18,077 nt of DNA from Bacteroidales bacterium (GTDB lineage Bacteria > Bacteroidota > Bacteroidia > Bacteroidales > UBA7960): the NCBI GenBank assembly GCA_007122505.1, contig SKTQ01000011.1, positions 1 through 18,077 on the forward strand, read 5' to 3'. The translations under genes and the position numbers were made by a program. This document shows positions 6,802 to 13,322 of the stretch, one piece after another (position 1 is the first letter of the stretch; the number at the start of each line of letters is the position of its first letter). Under the pieces are notes generated by a model, which searched no databases, was not told the origin of the DNA, and saw nothing but the letters and a program-made list of their open reading frames with translations.

Positions 6802-9219
6802 ATGATCAAGAACATACTCCTGGTATTTTTCAGGAAAATTTTCAGGAAAGATGTGTATTCCGTTATTAATCTGTTTGGCTTAAGCATTGGGATTGCAGCA
6901 TGTTTGCTAATATTCCTTTATGTTGTTGACGAGCTTCGTTTTGACCGTCACCATGAACATGCAGAAAATGTTTATCGCATAATAATGGAAAACAGGCGCA
7001 CCGGCTCTTATTTATCCCTTCATCCGGCGGTCATGAAATCAACTTTAGATGGCCGTGTACCGGGTGTTGAGCATATTGCGAGGTACTTTCCTTTACCTGA
7101 TGTTACCACATATGCCGGACGAGATCCAATTACTGAACATGCTTTCGTTGCCACAGATGGCTCCATTTTGGATATTCTGACACTGGAGTTTGTACATGGA
7201 AACCCGGAAACCGCATTTTCCGCACCGAATTCTGCCATTGTAACCAGGGAGACTGCCCAAAGGTATTTTGGGGACGATCATCCAATAGGCAAAATAATCA
7301 CGGTTGAAAATGAAATCAATTATACAGTGACTGCTGTGATTGAACCTTTGCCCCCGCAATCACACATTCATTTCAACATTTTAGCAGATATTGAAGGCTT
7401 TCGTACATATTTGCCGAGTGCTTTTACTGACTGGGCAAATCTTTCCAGCTCTCTTTATGTTCGCTTGCATCCGGCAGCAGATCCCACAGCCACAGAAAAA
7501 TATATTACTGAACTCATATGGGATGCACAACCGGCATTCAAGGATAATGTTTTTTTCCCACTTCAGTCAATGCTGGACATCAGGCTTCGGTCACAGAATA
7601 TTGAGTGGGACACGGCCAATGTTGGCAACCAGACTACAGTAATCATTTTTGGAGCCATTGCATTGATGATCCTTGTGCTGGCATGTTTCAACTTCGTGAA
7701 TTTATCCGTTGCGTTGGCTGTCAGGAGATCGAAAGAAATCGGGATCAAAAAAATTCTGGGTGCCGGACGAGCAAAGCTGATCGGTCAATTCATTGCCGAA
7801 ACATTTGTAATGGTATCACTGGCCATGATCCTGGCCTGGATATTTGCTGAATTGTTCTTGCCGGTAATGGGCTACCTGACCGGGAAGAATCTTCAATTAT
7901 CGTTGTTTAATGACACCTGGAACGTGGTGTTTCTTATTTCAACCATTGTATTGATATCCGTTCTTGCCGGTCTGTATCCGGCATTGGTGGTGTCGCGCTT
8001 CAAAGCTGTGGATACGCTTAAGGGAGCACCTGTGTTTGCCAATATCAAAAGCCCGGGCAATAAGCGTTTTCAATTCGGGATACGACAAATTCTCATGATC
8101 TTGCAGTTTGCCGTTTCCACTGCACTCATTGTTTCCAGCCTGATGGTTTTTTTACAGATGCAATTTCTCTCCAACCGCTCGGCCGGATATGAAAGAGAGG
8201 GACTGATGGTTCTGACAAATCCATATGACTCAAATAGTGCATCACGGGCAAATTGGTTGAAAAATGAATTGATGCAAAATCCCAGTATTTCTATGGTAGG
8301 TTTGGGACACAATGTTCCTCCCGGATATCCCACCAATTATTCAAGGTTTGCATATGCCACCGAAAGCGGTGATGAGACATTTCATAGCGCCCTGATCTCT
8401 GTTGATGAAAATTATTTTTCAACGCTCGGTGCTAAGATCATTCAGGGCAGGGACTTCTCATCAGATTATGCCCTGGATGCAGGTACGGCAACCATTATCA
8501 ATGCTACAGCAGCTGCGAGAATGGGGCTTGATGATCCAACAGGGGCAAACCTGAGAGGTTTCTATGACAACCAGGCCAGACGTATAATCGGCGTGATAGA
8601 AGACATTCATTTTGCCTCTATGCATGAAACCGTTGAGCCAATGGTGTTTTTTATGGAATCGCAGGCATATCCTCAGAATTGGTTCAATCTTGTCATCAGA
8701 TATACATCTGATGACGCGGATGTCATTCTCGCTCATATACATGAACTGTGGCACGAAGTAGCACCCCAGTGGCCCATCCAGTATTATTTTCCTGAGCAAA
8801 AATTCATGGAAGACTACCATGACGACCGACGCTCCATGTTGCTGCTTTCCAGCTTTGCATCGCTGGCCATAGTGCTTTCGTTACTTGGACTTTTTGGATT
8901 AGCCCTCTATTCTACAGGTGCAAGAACCAGGGAAATTGGTATTCGCAAAGTGCTTGGCGCATCCTTAAAGAGCATCACCGGAATGATCGCGAGCGATTTT
9001 GGCATACTGGTGATAATATCAAATATTATTGCCTGGCCCGCAGCGTATTTGTTCCTCAGTCGCTGGCTTGAGCAGTTTGCCTACAGGATAGACATTCAAT
9101 GGACAATATTTTTGATGTCTGCAGTGTTTGTTTTTCTTATTGCAACCGCCACTGTATGGATTATTGCATACAAAGCTGCAAAGGAAAATCCTGTAAAGGC
9201 ACTGCAGCAGGCAGATTAA
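6802..9219 (+). CDS. FtsX-like/MacB-type ABC transporter permease
   Basis: This 805-residue protein is a double-module ABC permease of the kind common in Bacteroidota. The order is: a short cytoplasmic start, TM1 (about 20-42), a MacB-type periplasmic domain (about 45-270), three TM segments (about 275-400) with the coupling motif RRSKEIGIKKILGAGR, a fifth TM (about 425-455), a second periplasmic domain (about 456-675), then three TMs (about 678-793) with RTREIGIRKVLGAS. The duplicated coupling motifs are where each FtsX half contacts the ATPase. Such proteins act in mechanotransmission or efflux rather than classical transport. No ATPase or membrane-fusion gene is adjacent, so the partner must be encoded elsewhere. 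The ATG at 6802 yields the family's typical MIKNxxxxxFRxxxR start. No Shine-Dalgarno is visible. Family is certain; substrate is unknown. Confidence 0.93.
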   Translation: MIKNILLVFFRKIFRKDVYSVINLFGLSIGIAACLLIFLYVVDELRFDRHHEHAENVYRIIMENRRTGSYLSLHPAVMKSTLDGRVPGVEHIARYFPLPDVTTYAGRDPITEHAFVATDGSILDILTLEFVHGNPETAFSAPNSAIVTRETAQRYFGDDHPIGKIITVENEINYTVTAVIEPLPPQSHIHFNILADIEGFRTYLPSAFTDWANLSSSLYVRLHPAADPTATEKYITELIWDAQPAFKDNVFFPLQSMLDIRLRSQNIEWDTANVGNQTTVIIFGAIALMILVLACFNFVNLSVALAVRRSKEIGIKKILGAGRAKLIGQFIAETFVMVSLAMILAWIFAELFLPVMGYLTGKNLQLSLFNDTWNVVFLISTIVLISVLAGLYPALVVSRFKAVDTLKGAPVFANIKSPGNKRFQFGIRQILMILQFAVSTALIVSSLMVFLQMQFLSNRSAGYEREGLMVLTNPYDSNSASRANWLKNELMQNPSISMVGLGHNVPPGYPTNYSRFAYATESGDETFHSALISVDENYFSTLGAKIIQGRDFSSDYALDAGTATIINATAAARMGLDDPTGANLRGFYDNQARRIIGVIEDIHFASMHETVEPMVFFMESQAYPQNWFNLVIRYTSDDADVILAHIHELWHEVAPQWPIQYYFPEQKFMEDYHDDRRSMLLLSSFASLAIVLSLLGLFGLALYSTGARTREIGIRKVLGASLKSITGMIASDFGILVIISNIIAWPAAYLFLSRWLEQFAYRIDIQWTIFLMSAVFVFLIATATVWIIAYKAAKENPVKALQQAD

Positions 9220-9250
9220 CTATGATTTCCCGCTGTGCACTTTCTTATCA

Positions 9251-9267
9251 GCTTTTTGGCAAAAAGC
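9251..9267 (+). terminator. Weak hairpin downstream of the permease gene
   Basis: GCTTTTT (9251-9257) and AAAAAGC (9261-9267) pair around GGC, 31 bp after the permease stop. The stem is AT-rich and no T-run follows directly (the next one is at 9293-9298), so it may be only a weak or processed 3' end. Confidence 0.25.
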
Positions 9268-9299
9268 CGCATGCCTTAGGAAAAGCAATTCGTTTTTTG

Positions 9300-9307
9300 T
9301 ACATTTG
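9300..9307 (+). promoter_or_regulatory. Candidate -7 box for the HEPN fragment/MNT pair
   Basis: TACATTTG is a full match to TAnnTTTG and ends four bases before the ATG at 9312, which would make the transcript leaderless or nearly so. No TTG lies at the usual 19-21 bp upstream, so support is only partial. Confidence 0.35.
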
Positions 9308-9311
9308 ATGT

Positions 9312-9479
9312 ATGGAAAATGACCACAAAAAATGGTTGGATGCCATATCTGCTTTTAACATCATTGCAAGGTACGATGATTACAAGCAAGATTTCCAAAA
9401 AAAATGCACACGAGATTATGCAATAATTTGGGCTACAAACATTAAGATACTTAGAGAATGGATAAAAACGAAGCTATAA
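9312..9479 (+). CDS. Truncated HEPN-domain protein (C-terminal fragment)
   Basis: This is a 55-residue ORF whose sequence, with FNIIARYDDYK at residues 15-25, KKCTRDYA at 30-37 and a closing ILREWIKTKL, matches the C-terminal third of HEPN proteins that pair with MNT nucleotidyltransferases; these are usually about 130 residues. A TGA stop in the same frame at 9306-9308 blocks extension upstream, and the missing N-terminal part is not present in any frame between the permease stop and this point. No R-x4-6-H catalytic motif can be seen. The 3' end overlaps the nucleotidyltransferase gene by 22 bp, the usual arrangement of intact HEPN/MNT pairs. In complete systems HEPN is an RNase toxin and MNT the antitoxin that modifies it. 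Here the toxin is most likely dead by 5' deletion, though a -7 box before the ATG may keep the fragment expressed. Too short for default gene callers. Confidence 0.7.
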   Translation: MENDHKKWLDAISAFNIIARYDDYKQDFQKKCTRDYAIIWATNIKILREWIKTKL

Positions 9480-9775
9480 AGATTGCAAAAAGATATATTG
9501 ATTCAATAAGTGACAAACTTCCAATTGAAAGTGCAATACTATTTGGATCATTTGCAACAGGGACAAATCACCCGGATAGTGATATTGACATTGCCATTGT
9601 CTTTAATAGTGTGGACGATCTTATTGACTTGCAAATTCAATTGATGCAGCTTCGTAGTGACGAAGATTTATTGATTGAGCCTCATCCATTCAACATTTCT
9701 GAGTTCCATGTATCTAATCCGGTAGTTGCGGAAATTAAGAAAAATGGGATTGAAATACCAACCCATGCAGCATGA
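9458..9775 (+). CDS. MNT-type nucleotidyltransferase (antitoxin-like)
   Basis: This 105-residue minimal nucleotidyltransferase has the complete signature GS-x10-DxD: Gly30-Ser31, then Asp42 and Asp44 (DSDIDIAIV), with a plausible third acidic ligand at Glu74 in LLIEPHP. It belongs to the pol-beta superfamily. Known relatives in MntA/HepT-type systems transfer AMP to a tyrosine of the HEPN partner and silence it. Length and motif are intact, so it is probably still active although its partner gene immediately upstream is truncated. It starts at the ATG at 9458 inside the HEPN fragment, and translational coupling is likely. The stop is followed after 19 bp by an unrelated secreted protein gene. 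Family is firm; what it modifies now is unknown. Confidence 0.85.
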   Translation: MDKNEAIKIAKRYIDSISDKLPIESAILFGSFATGTNHPDSDIDIAIVFNSVDDLIDLQIQLMQLRSDEDLLIEPHPFNISEFHVSNPVVAEIKKNGIEIPTHAA

Positions 9776-9794
9776 GCAGTAAAACAAAAACAAT

Positions 9795-10184
9795 ATGAAA
9801 ACCTTGATCATCTCAGCTTTTTTATTTCTTTTTATGATGCCAGAATCTGTGGCGCAAAGAATTTACGATAACCAGGGGAGATACATGGGCAGGGTAAGCG
9901 AAGACAGGTATTACGACAGCAGGGGAAGTTTGATCGGATATGAGGAAAATCAAAAATTATACAATGCTGCCGGCAGATACCTGGGCGAAATCAAGGATGG
10001 TTATCTCTATGAAGCTACAGGGCAGGCCCTCGGAAGGATAACCGGCAGTCTGCTTTATAACCATACCGGTAGTCTGGTAGGCCGTATTGAAGGGGAGTTT
10101 ATTTATGATGGCGGCGGAAGGCTGATGGCAAGGGCACAAAACATGCAACAAAAACAAATCGTGTTGTTTTTCTTTTTCTATTGA
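9795..10184 (+). CDS. Small secreted protein of six 16-residue repeats (beta-flower-like)
   Basis: This 129-residue protein has a signal peptide (residues 1-20, cleavage near SVA-Q). The rest is six consecutive repeats with an exact 16-residue period: Tyr24, 40, 56, 72, 88 and 104 each open a YDxxG turn, and Gly32, 48, 64, 80 and 96 lie in LGRI-like strands; the sixth repeat has Ala112 instead. The consensus is roughly YDxxGRxLGRIxxxx. Each repeat should make one beta-hairpin, and the arrangement resembles proteins called 4- or 5-fold beta-flower, which are small secreted or periplasmic proteins without known function. The last residues (IVLFFFFY) are strikingly aromatic. It starts 19 bp after the nucleotidyltransferase gene and could be co-transcribed with it, though a functional link is unlikely. 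Confidence 0.7.
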   Translation: MKTLIISAFLFLFMMPESVAQRIYDNQGRYMGRVSEDRYYDSRGSLIGYEENQKLYNAAGRYLGEIKDGYLYEATGQALGRITGSLLYNHTGSLVGRIEGEFIYDGGGRLMARAQNMQQKQIVLFFFFY

Positions 10185-10315
10185 CATATTCCGGGTACCT
10201 CAATACGGCCTTAGGTCATTTTAGTATAAGTTGAAATTATAACTTCCAACAGTTTACTGAAACCCCGCACGATTTTTCGGCCGTTTTTTCATTTAAATGG
10301 TATATAATTATTCTT

Positions 10316-10334
10316 TACGTCACGTATTGACGTA
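10316..10334. promoter_or_regulatory. Perfect inverted repeat upstream of the ADP-ribosylglycohydrolase gene
   Basis: TACGTCA (10316-10322) and TGACGTA (10328-10334) are perfect 7-bp arms around CGTAT, giving three ACGT cores in 16 bp. The site ends 66 bp before the start at 10401. Its size suits a dimeric regulator; the convergent WYL-domain protein is the nearest candidate. Confidence 0.45.
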
Positions 10335-10400
10335 TGCAGGGATTATTTTGTGAGCAGTGTGTAATGTAATCCGTTGGGCTAACTATCAAAACAACTGCTT

Positions 10401-11393
10401 ATGAAAACAAACTTGTCAAAAAGTATCCTTCTGGGGCTGTCTGTGGGCGATGCACTGGGCGTCCCGGTTGAATTTAAAGATAGGAAATACCTTGAAAGAT
10501 TCCCTATAACCGACATGGCAGGTTATGGCACTCATGGTCAACCACCCGGAACCTGGTCAGACGATTCATCCCTTTCGTTTTGCCTTGCAGAATCGTTGTG
10601 CCGGGGTTACGATATCCAGGATATCAGCCGTTTGTTTGTAAAATGGTACAATGAGGCCTACTGGTCAGCAAGGGGTGAAGTATATGATGTAGGTATTTCC
10701 ACCCGTGAAGCCATATTGAGGATTAAATCCGGAGAACAATCCATAACCGCGGGACTGGATGGAGAGTTTGACAATGGCAATGGTTCGCTGATGCGCATTT
10801 TGCCATTGTTGCCATTCATAAAGAACAAGGATGATCAGGAGATCGTGAAAATTGTAACCGAAGTGTCCTCTGTCACTCATCGACATCCTCGTTGCATCCT
10901 TGCATGCCTGATAATTCTACTTGTGGCTGACGAGCTATGCGAATACAATTTAATCGAAGCAATAAAAAGGATGCAGATCAGATTAAGAGATATACTCAAA
11001 AGGCATCCAAGACTCCTGACTCAAAAACAACATTTTGACAGGATCATTCCAGGCAACAGCCAGCCGGATAATACAAACAAAGCCCTTATTCCCCTGCAGG
11101 ATGCATCACCACAAAGCATTCGGTCATCGGGTTATGTGGTTGATACAGTGGAAGCATCCCTTTGGAGTTTGTTGCACAGTCGCAGTTACAAGGAAGCGGT
11201 TCTTAAGGCCGTGAACCTTGGAGAAGATACAGATACCACAGCATGCGTAACCGGAGGACTGGCAGGTATCTTATATGGTCACCAAAATATACCTCAAGAG
11301 TGGCTAAAAATTTTGGCCCGCAAAACAGACATTGAGAAGCTTGCTGAAATGCTGGAGGCAAAATACCCCAATGAATGTGTGAAGAAAATTTGA
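10401..11393 (+). CDS. ADP-ribosylglycohydrolase (ARH/DraG family)
   Basis: This 330-residue all-helical hydrolase cleaves ADP-ribose from modified targets using two Mg ions. The family marks are all present: GDALG at 16-20, the ligand block SDDSS at 53-57, GNGSLMR at 126-132, THRHP at 159-163, and the second ligand block LGEDTDT at 273-279 followed by GGLAGILYG. With both Asp pairs (54/55 and 276/278) intact, activity is expected. There is no signal peptide, so it acts in the cytoplasm. Relatives remove ADP-ribose from arginine (as DraG does for nitrogenase), from other amino acids or from small molecules; no nif gene or ADP-ribosyltransferase is in the window, so the target is unknown. The stop directly abuts the stop of a facing WYL-domain regulator. 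An inverted repeat lies upstream. Confidence 0.93.
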   Translation: MKTNLSKSILLGLSVGDALGVPVEFKDRKYLERFPITDMAGYGTHGQPPGTWSDDSSLSFCLAESLCRGYDIQDISRLFVKWYNEAYWSARGEVYDVGISTREAILRIKSGEQSITAGLDGEFDNGNGSLMRILPLLPFIKNKDDQEIVKIVTEVSSVTHRHPRCILACLIILLVADELCEYNLIEAIKRMQIRLRDILKRHPRLLTQKQHFDRIIPGNSQPDNTNKALIPLQDASPQSIRSSGYVVDTVEASLWSLLHSRSYKEAVLKAVNLGEDTDTTACVTGGLAGILYGHQNIPQEWLKILARKTDIEKLAEMLEAKYPNECVKKI

Positions 11394-12296
11394 TTATTGA
11401 TAGCGTTTCCGTGCTGCATCCAATGCGTTTTTAATTTCTGCCACAAGCCAGTTTGGGCTGATAACACGCACGGCATCTCCCAGCATCATGACCCGTTGCC
11501 TGAATTCCAGGTTTGGATTGATAAACAGCCTGACACGCAGTTCATTTTCATTGTCTGTAATGATTTCCTGGGAATGGTGCATGGGCAGAGCTTTCACATA
11601 TTTGCCCTGCAAAGGGGTAAAAGACAGTTCAACCGGTTGCGGCTCGCTTTCGCTATAAGTAAGCCCTATGGTATTTCTGAACAATTCCTGGGGCTTCAGT
11701 TCGGGATCAGGTTCAAAGTTCTGCGCGGTAATTTCCAGGTAGGAAATCCGATCGATACCGAAAATCCGGCATTCATTGTTATCTAAGGTTGTGCTGACGA
11801 GATACCAACGATTTAGATATTCTTTCAGCAGATAGGGTCTCACGCGATGAAGCTTAGGCTGCTCCCGCATAAAGTTTTCATGCATGAATATCACTTCCCT
11901 ATGGTTCCTGATAGCAGACAAAAAAGGTTTCAGCAGCTCACTACCCCTCAACTCTCCCTGAGATTCAAAATCAATATATTGCAGGGTATCCCTGCTTTCC
12001 TGCAAGCTTTCGGTAAGTAATTCGGCCGTTTGGGCAATTTGAAGAAACCGAAGAAAATTGTCGATGTGCAGGGTCCTCTCCCGGTCAATATAATAACCAT
12101 CATGCAATCTGTCGTAAGTAATTTCAATACCAAAATTCAGACGCATCTGTTCAATATCACGCTGGATGGTTCGATCAGAGATTTCGAAGCCGTGTTTTAC
12201 CAAAAATTCCTTGATTTCCCTGAAAGATGGATACAGCCGCCTGTCTGTCTTTTCGATGATTAGCGCATATCGTCTGATGGTACTGTGCCTGGACAT
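11394..12296 (-). CDS. WYL-domain transcriptional regulator with N-terminal HTH
   Basis: With the ATG at 12296 this is a 300-residue regulator. Residues about 20-75 form a winged helix-turn-helix (SFREIKEFLVKHG, then ISDRTIQRDIEQM as recognition helix). Residues about 145-190 form the WYL domain, with the name-giving WYL at 164-166, Arg and Tyr at 153 and 155, and FGIDRISYLEI. Residues 222-298 are the C-terminal WCX extension. WYL proteins sense ligands such as nucleic acids or nucleotides and often repress defence or DNA-damage genes. The longer start at 12332 is unlikely: a -7 promoter box lies at 12317-12324, inside that extension. The gene is convergent with the ADP-ribosylglycohydrolase gene with no base between the stop codons, so regulation of that gene, or sensing of an ADP-ribose-related signal, is a reasonable but unproven idea. 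Confidence 0.9.
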   Translation of the reverse strand: MSRHSTIRRYALIIEKTDRRLYPSFREIKEFLVKHGFEISDRTIQRDIEQMRLNFGIEITYDRLHDGYYIDRERTLHIDNFLRFLQIAQTAELLTESLQESRDTLQYIDFESQGELRGSELLKPFLSAIRNHREVIFMHENFMREQPKLHRVRPYLLKEYLNRWYLVSTTLDNNECRIFGIDRISYLEITAQNFEPDPELKPQELFRNTIGLTYSESEPQPVELSFTPLQGKYVKALPMHHSQEIITDNENELRVRLFINPNLEFRQRVMMLGDAVRVISPNWLVAEIKNALDAARKRYQ

Positions 12297-12316
12297 AATG
12301 TTGTGAATTGGTTTTT

Positions 12317-12324
12317 CAAATATA
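12317..12324 (-). promoter_or_regulatory. Candidate -7 box of the WYL regulator gene
   Basis: The minus strand reads TATATTTG, a full TAnnTTTG match, 20 bp before the ATG at 12296. No TTG is present at the expected upstream spacing. Its position supports the shorter start. Confidence 0.4.
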
Positions 12325-12444
12325 CATGACATTTTTTAACACCGGCTGTTTGTGTCATTAAAGATAATAGATTTTAAAGGCCATATGTACGGTTATCAGA
12401 TACGGCAAATGCTATTTCTGTTGGTAAATTTAATAAACTATAAG

Positions 12445-12482
12445 GGATAACCTTGATTTTTTCATTCGTGCATTCGTGGCAA
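12445..12482. repeat. Direct repeat copy 1 (variant)
   Basis: This 38-bp copy begins GGATAACCTTGA instead of GGATATCCTTTGA and lacks one T. It holds the tandem octamer CATTCGTG twice and ends in GGCAA. It is the outermost and most divergent copy of the array. Confidence 0.85.
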
Positions 12483-12491
12483 TTATTTTTC

Positions 12492-12699
12492 ACTGCTGTC
12501 CGGAAAAAATGCATAATGGCTCTGAAACGCTTGATTTATATCATCCCTACGGGACTTAAAAGATTGGGGGGTTGTTTTTGATTCTACCAAGATTTTGCCC
12601 CTAACGGGGCTGCCCTGATAGGGACAAAATACTGGTAGTAAGCATTATAGGGTATGTCCAGAAGTCCCGTTAGGTAATACAATTTTGCCGGACAGCAGT
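12492..12699. repeat. 208-bp inverted-repeat element, copy 1
   Basis: Terminal inverted repeats ACTGCTGTCCGG (12492-12503) and CCGGACAGCAGT (12688-12699) match perfectly, and partial complementarity continues about 15 bp on both sides. Nested inside, CCTACGGGACTT (12546-12557) pairs with AAGTCCCGTTAGG (12662-12674) with one bulge. Central hairpins are GCCCC-TAAC-GGGGC (12597-12610) and CCCT-GAT-AGGG (12613-12623). It is non-coding. It looks like a miniature inverted-repeat element or a structured RNA/DNA element; no transposase is nearby. Confidence 0.8.
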
Positions 12700-12712
12700 C
12701 ATAAATTATATC

Positions 12713-12751
12713 GGATATCCTTTGATTTTTTCATTCGTGCATTCGTGGCAA
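12713..12751. repeat. Direct repeat copy 2
   Basis: This 39-bp repeat starts with the palindrome GGATATCC, then a T-rich stretch, then CATTCGTG twice and GGCAA. It separates the two cores of array 1. Confidence 0.85.
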
Positions 12752-12760
12752 TTATTTATC

Positions 12761-12968
12761 ACTGCTGTCCGGGAAAAATGCACAATGGCTCTGAAACGCT
12801 TGATTTATATCATCCCTACGGGACTTAAAAGAATGGGGGGCTGTTTTTGATTCTACTAAGATTATGCCCCTAACGGGGCTGCTCTGATAGAAACAAAATA
12901 CTGGTAGTATGCATTATTGGGTATGTCCAGAAGTCCCGTTAGGTAATACAATTTTGCCGGACAGTAGT
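12761..12968. repeat. 208-bp inverted-repeat element, copy 2
   Basis: This has the same length and nested layout as copy 1. The right terminus reads CCGGACAGTAGT (one mismatch to the left terminus). In the second central hairpin, CCCT/AGGG became CTCT/AGAA: one inner C-G pair changed to T-A on both sides, and the outermost pair was lost. Confidence 0.8.
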
Positions 12969-12981
12969 AATAAATTATACC

Positions 12982-13020
12982 GGATATCCTTTGATTTTTT
13001 CATTCGTGCATTCGTGGCAA
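12982..13020. repeat. Direct repeat copy 3
   Basis: Identical to copy 2 by eye. It is followed by a tail, TTAAACATTAAGGGTAT (13027-13043), that recurs almost unchanged after copy 5, so the repeated unit may extend to about 13043. Confidence 0.85.
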
Positions 13021-13159
13021 ATTTTCTTAAACATTAAGGGTATCGCTGCTTTTCGGCCACAATTACTATAGCTGTTTTGCAGCTACTTAATAGATGGTTC
13101 GGGCACACTTTTTAACAAATAGTTTATCAATTTGCCTTTATATTACGACAGATAATTAG

Positions 13160-13167
13160 TATATTTG
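13160..13167 (+). promoter_or_regulatory. Candidate -7 box of the DUF4143 ATPase gene
   Basis: TATATTTG is a full TAnnTTTG match. A TTTG lies at 13131-13134, but the 25-bp spacing is longer than usual. It would give a leader of about 150 nt before the start at 13323. Confidence 0.35.
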
Positions 13168-13209
13168 TTATTATTTTCCGACAAACCTCTAATTGTCAGC
13201 AAAAATAAC
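13167..13209 (+). promoter_or_regulatory. Imperfect inverted repeat in the ATPase gene leader
   Basis: 13167-13183 (GTTATTATTTTCCGACA) and 13194-13209 (TGTCAGCAAAAATAAC) are complementary except for a few central bases, with a 10-nt loop. The repeat begins at the last base of the -7 box, so it could be an operator or a leader hairpin. Confidence 0.3.
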
Positions 13210-13322
13210 GATATGTTTTCATTACTGTTAAACTGAACTTTCAGAAAAAATAGCAAGTCGGTACCAAAGGTTATCGGAAATTACTTTCAATGTATAATTT
13301 CTGAACAAAAAATTGAAATCAG

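Larger units (their letters stand above)
12445..13020. repeat. Repeat array 1: three direct repeats alternating with two 208-bp elements
   Basis: The order is DR1-core1-DR2-core2-DR3 with a period of 268-269 bp. Direct repeats are 38-39 bp, cores are flanked by constant AT-rich linkers, and the two units are about 90% identical by eye. There is no ORF of note. The same unit recurs at 15763-16070. The block follows the WYL regulator gene and precedes the DUF4143 ATPase gene. Confidence 0.9.

Noticed and set aside
9099..9308. 69-codon ORF overlapping the permease 3' end
   Set aside because: It is an out-of-frame shadow of the permease gene continuing into the intergenic region, and does not contain the missing HEPN N-terminus.
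12297..12332. Longer start for the WYL regulator
   Set aside because: The added 12 residues overlap a full -7 box, and relatives typically begin with the MSRHSTIRRY-like stretch.
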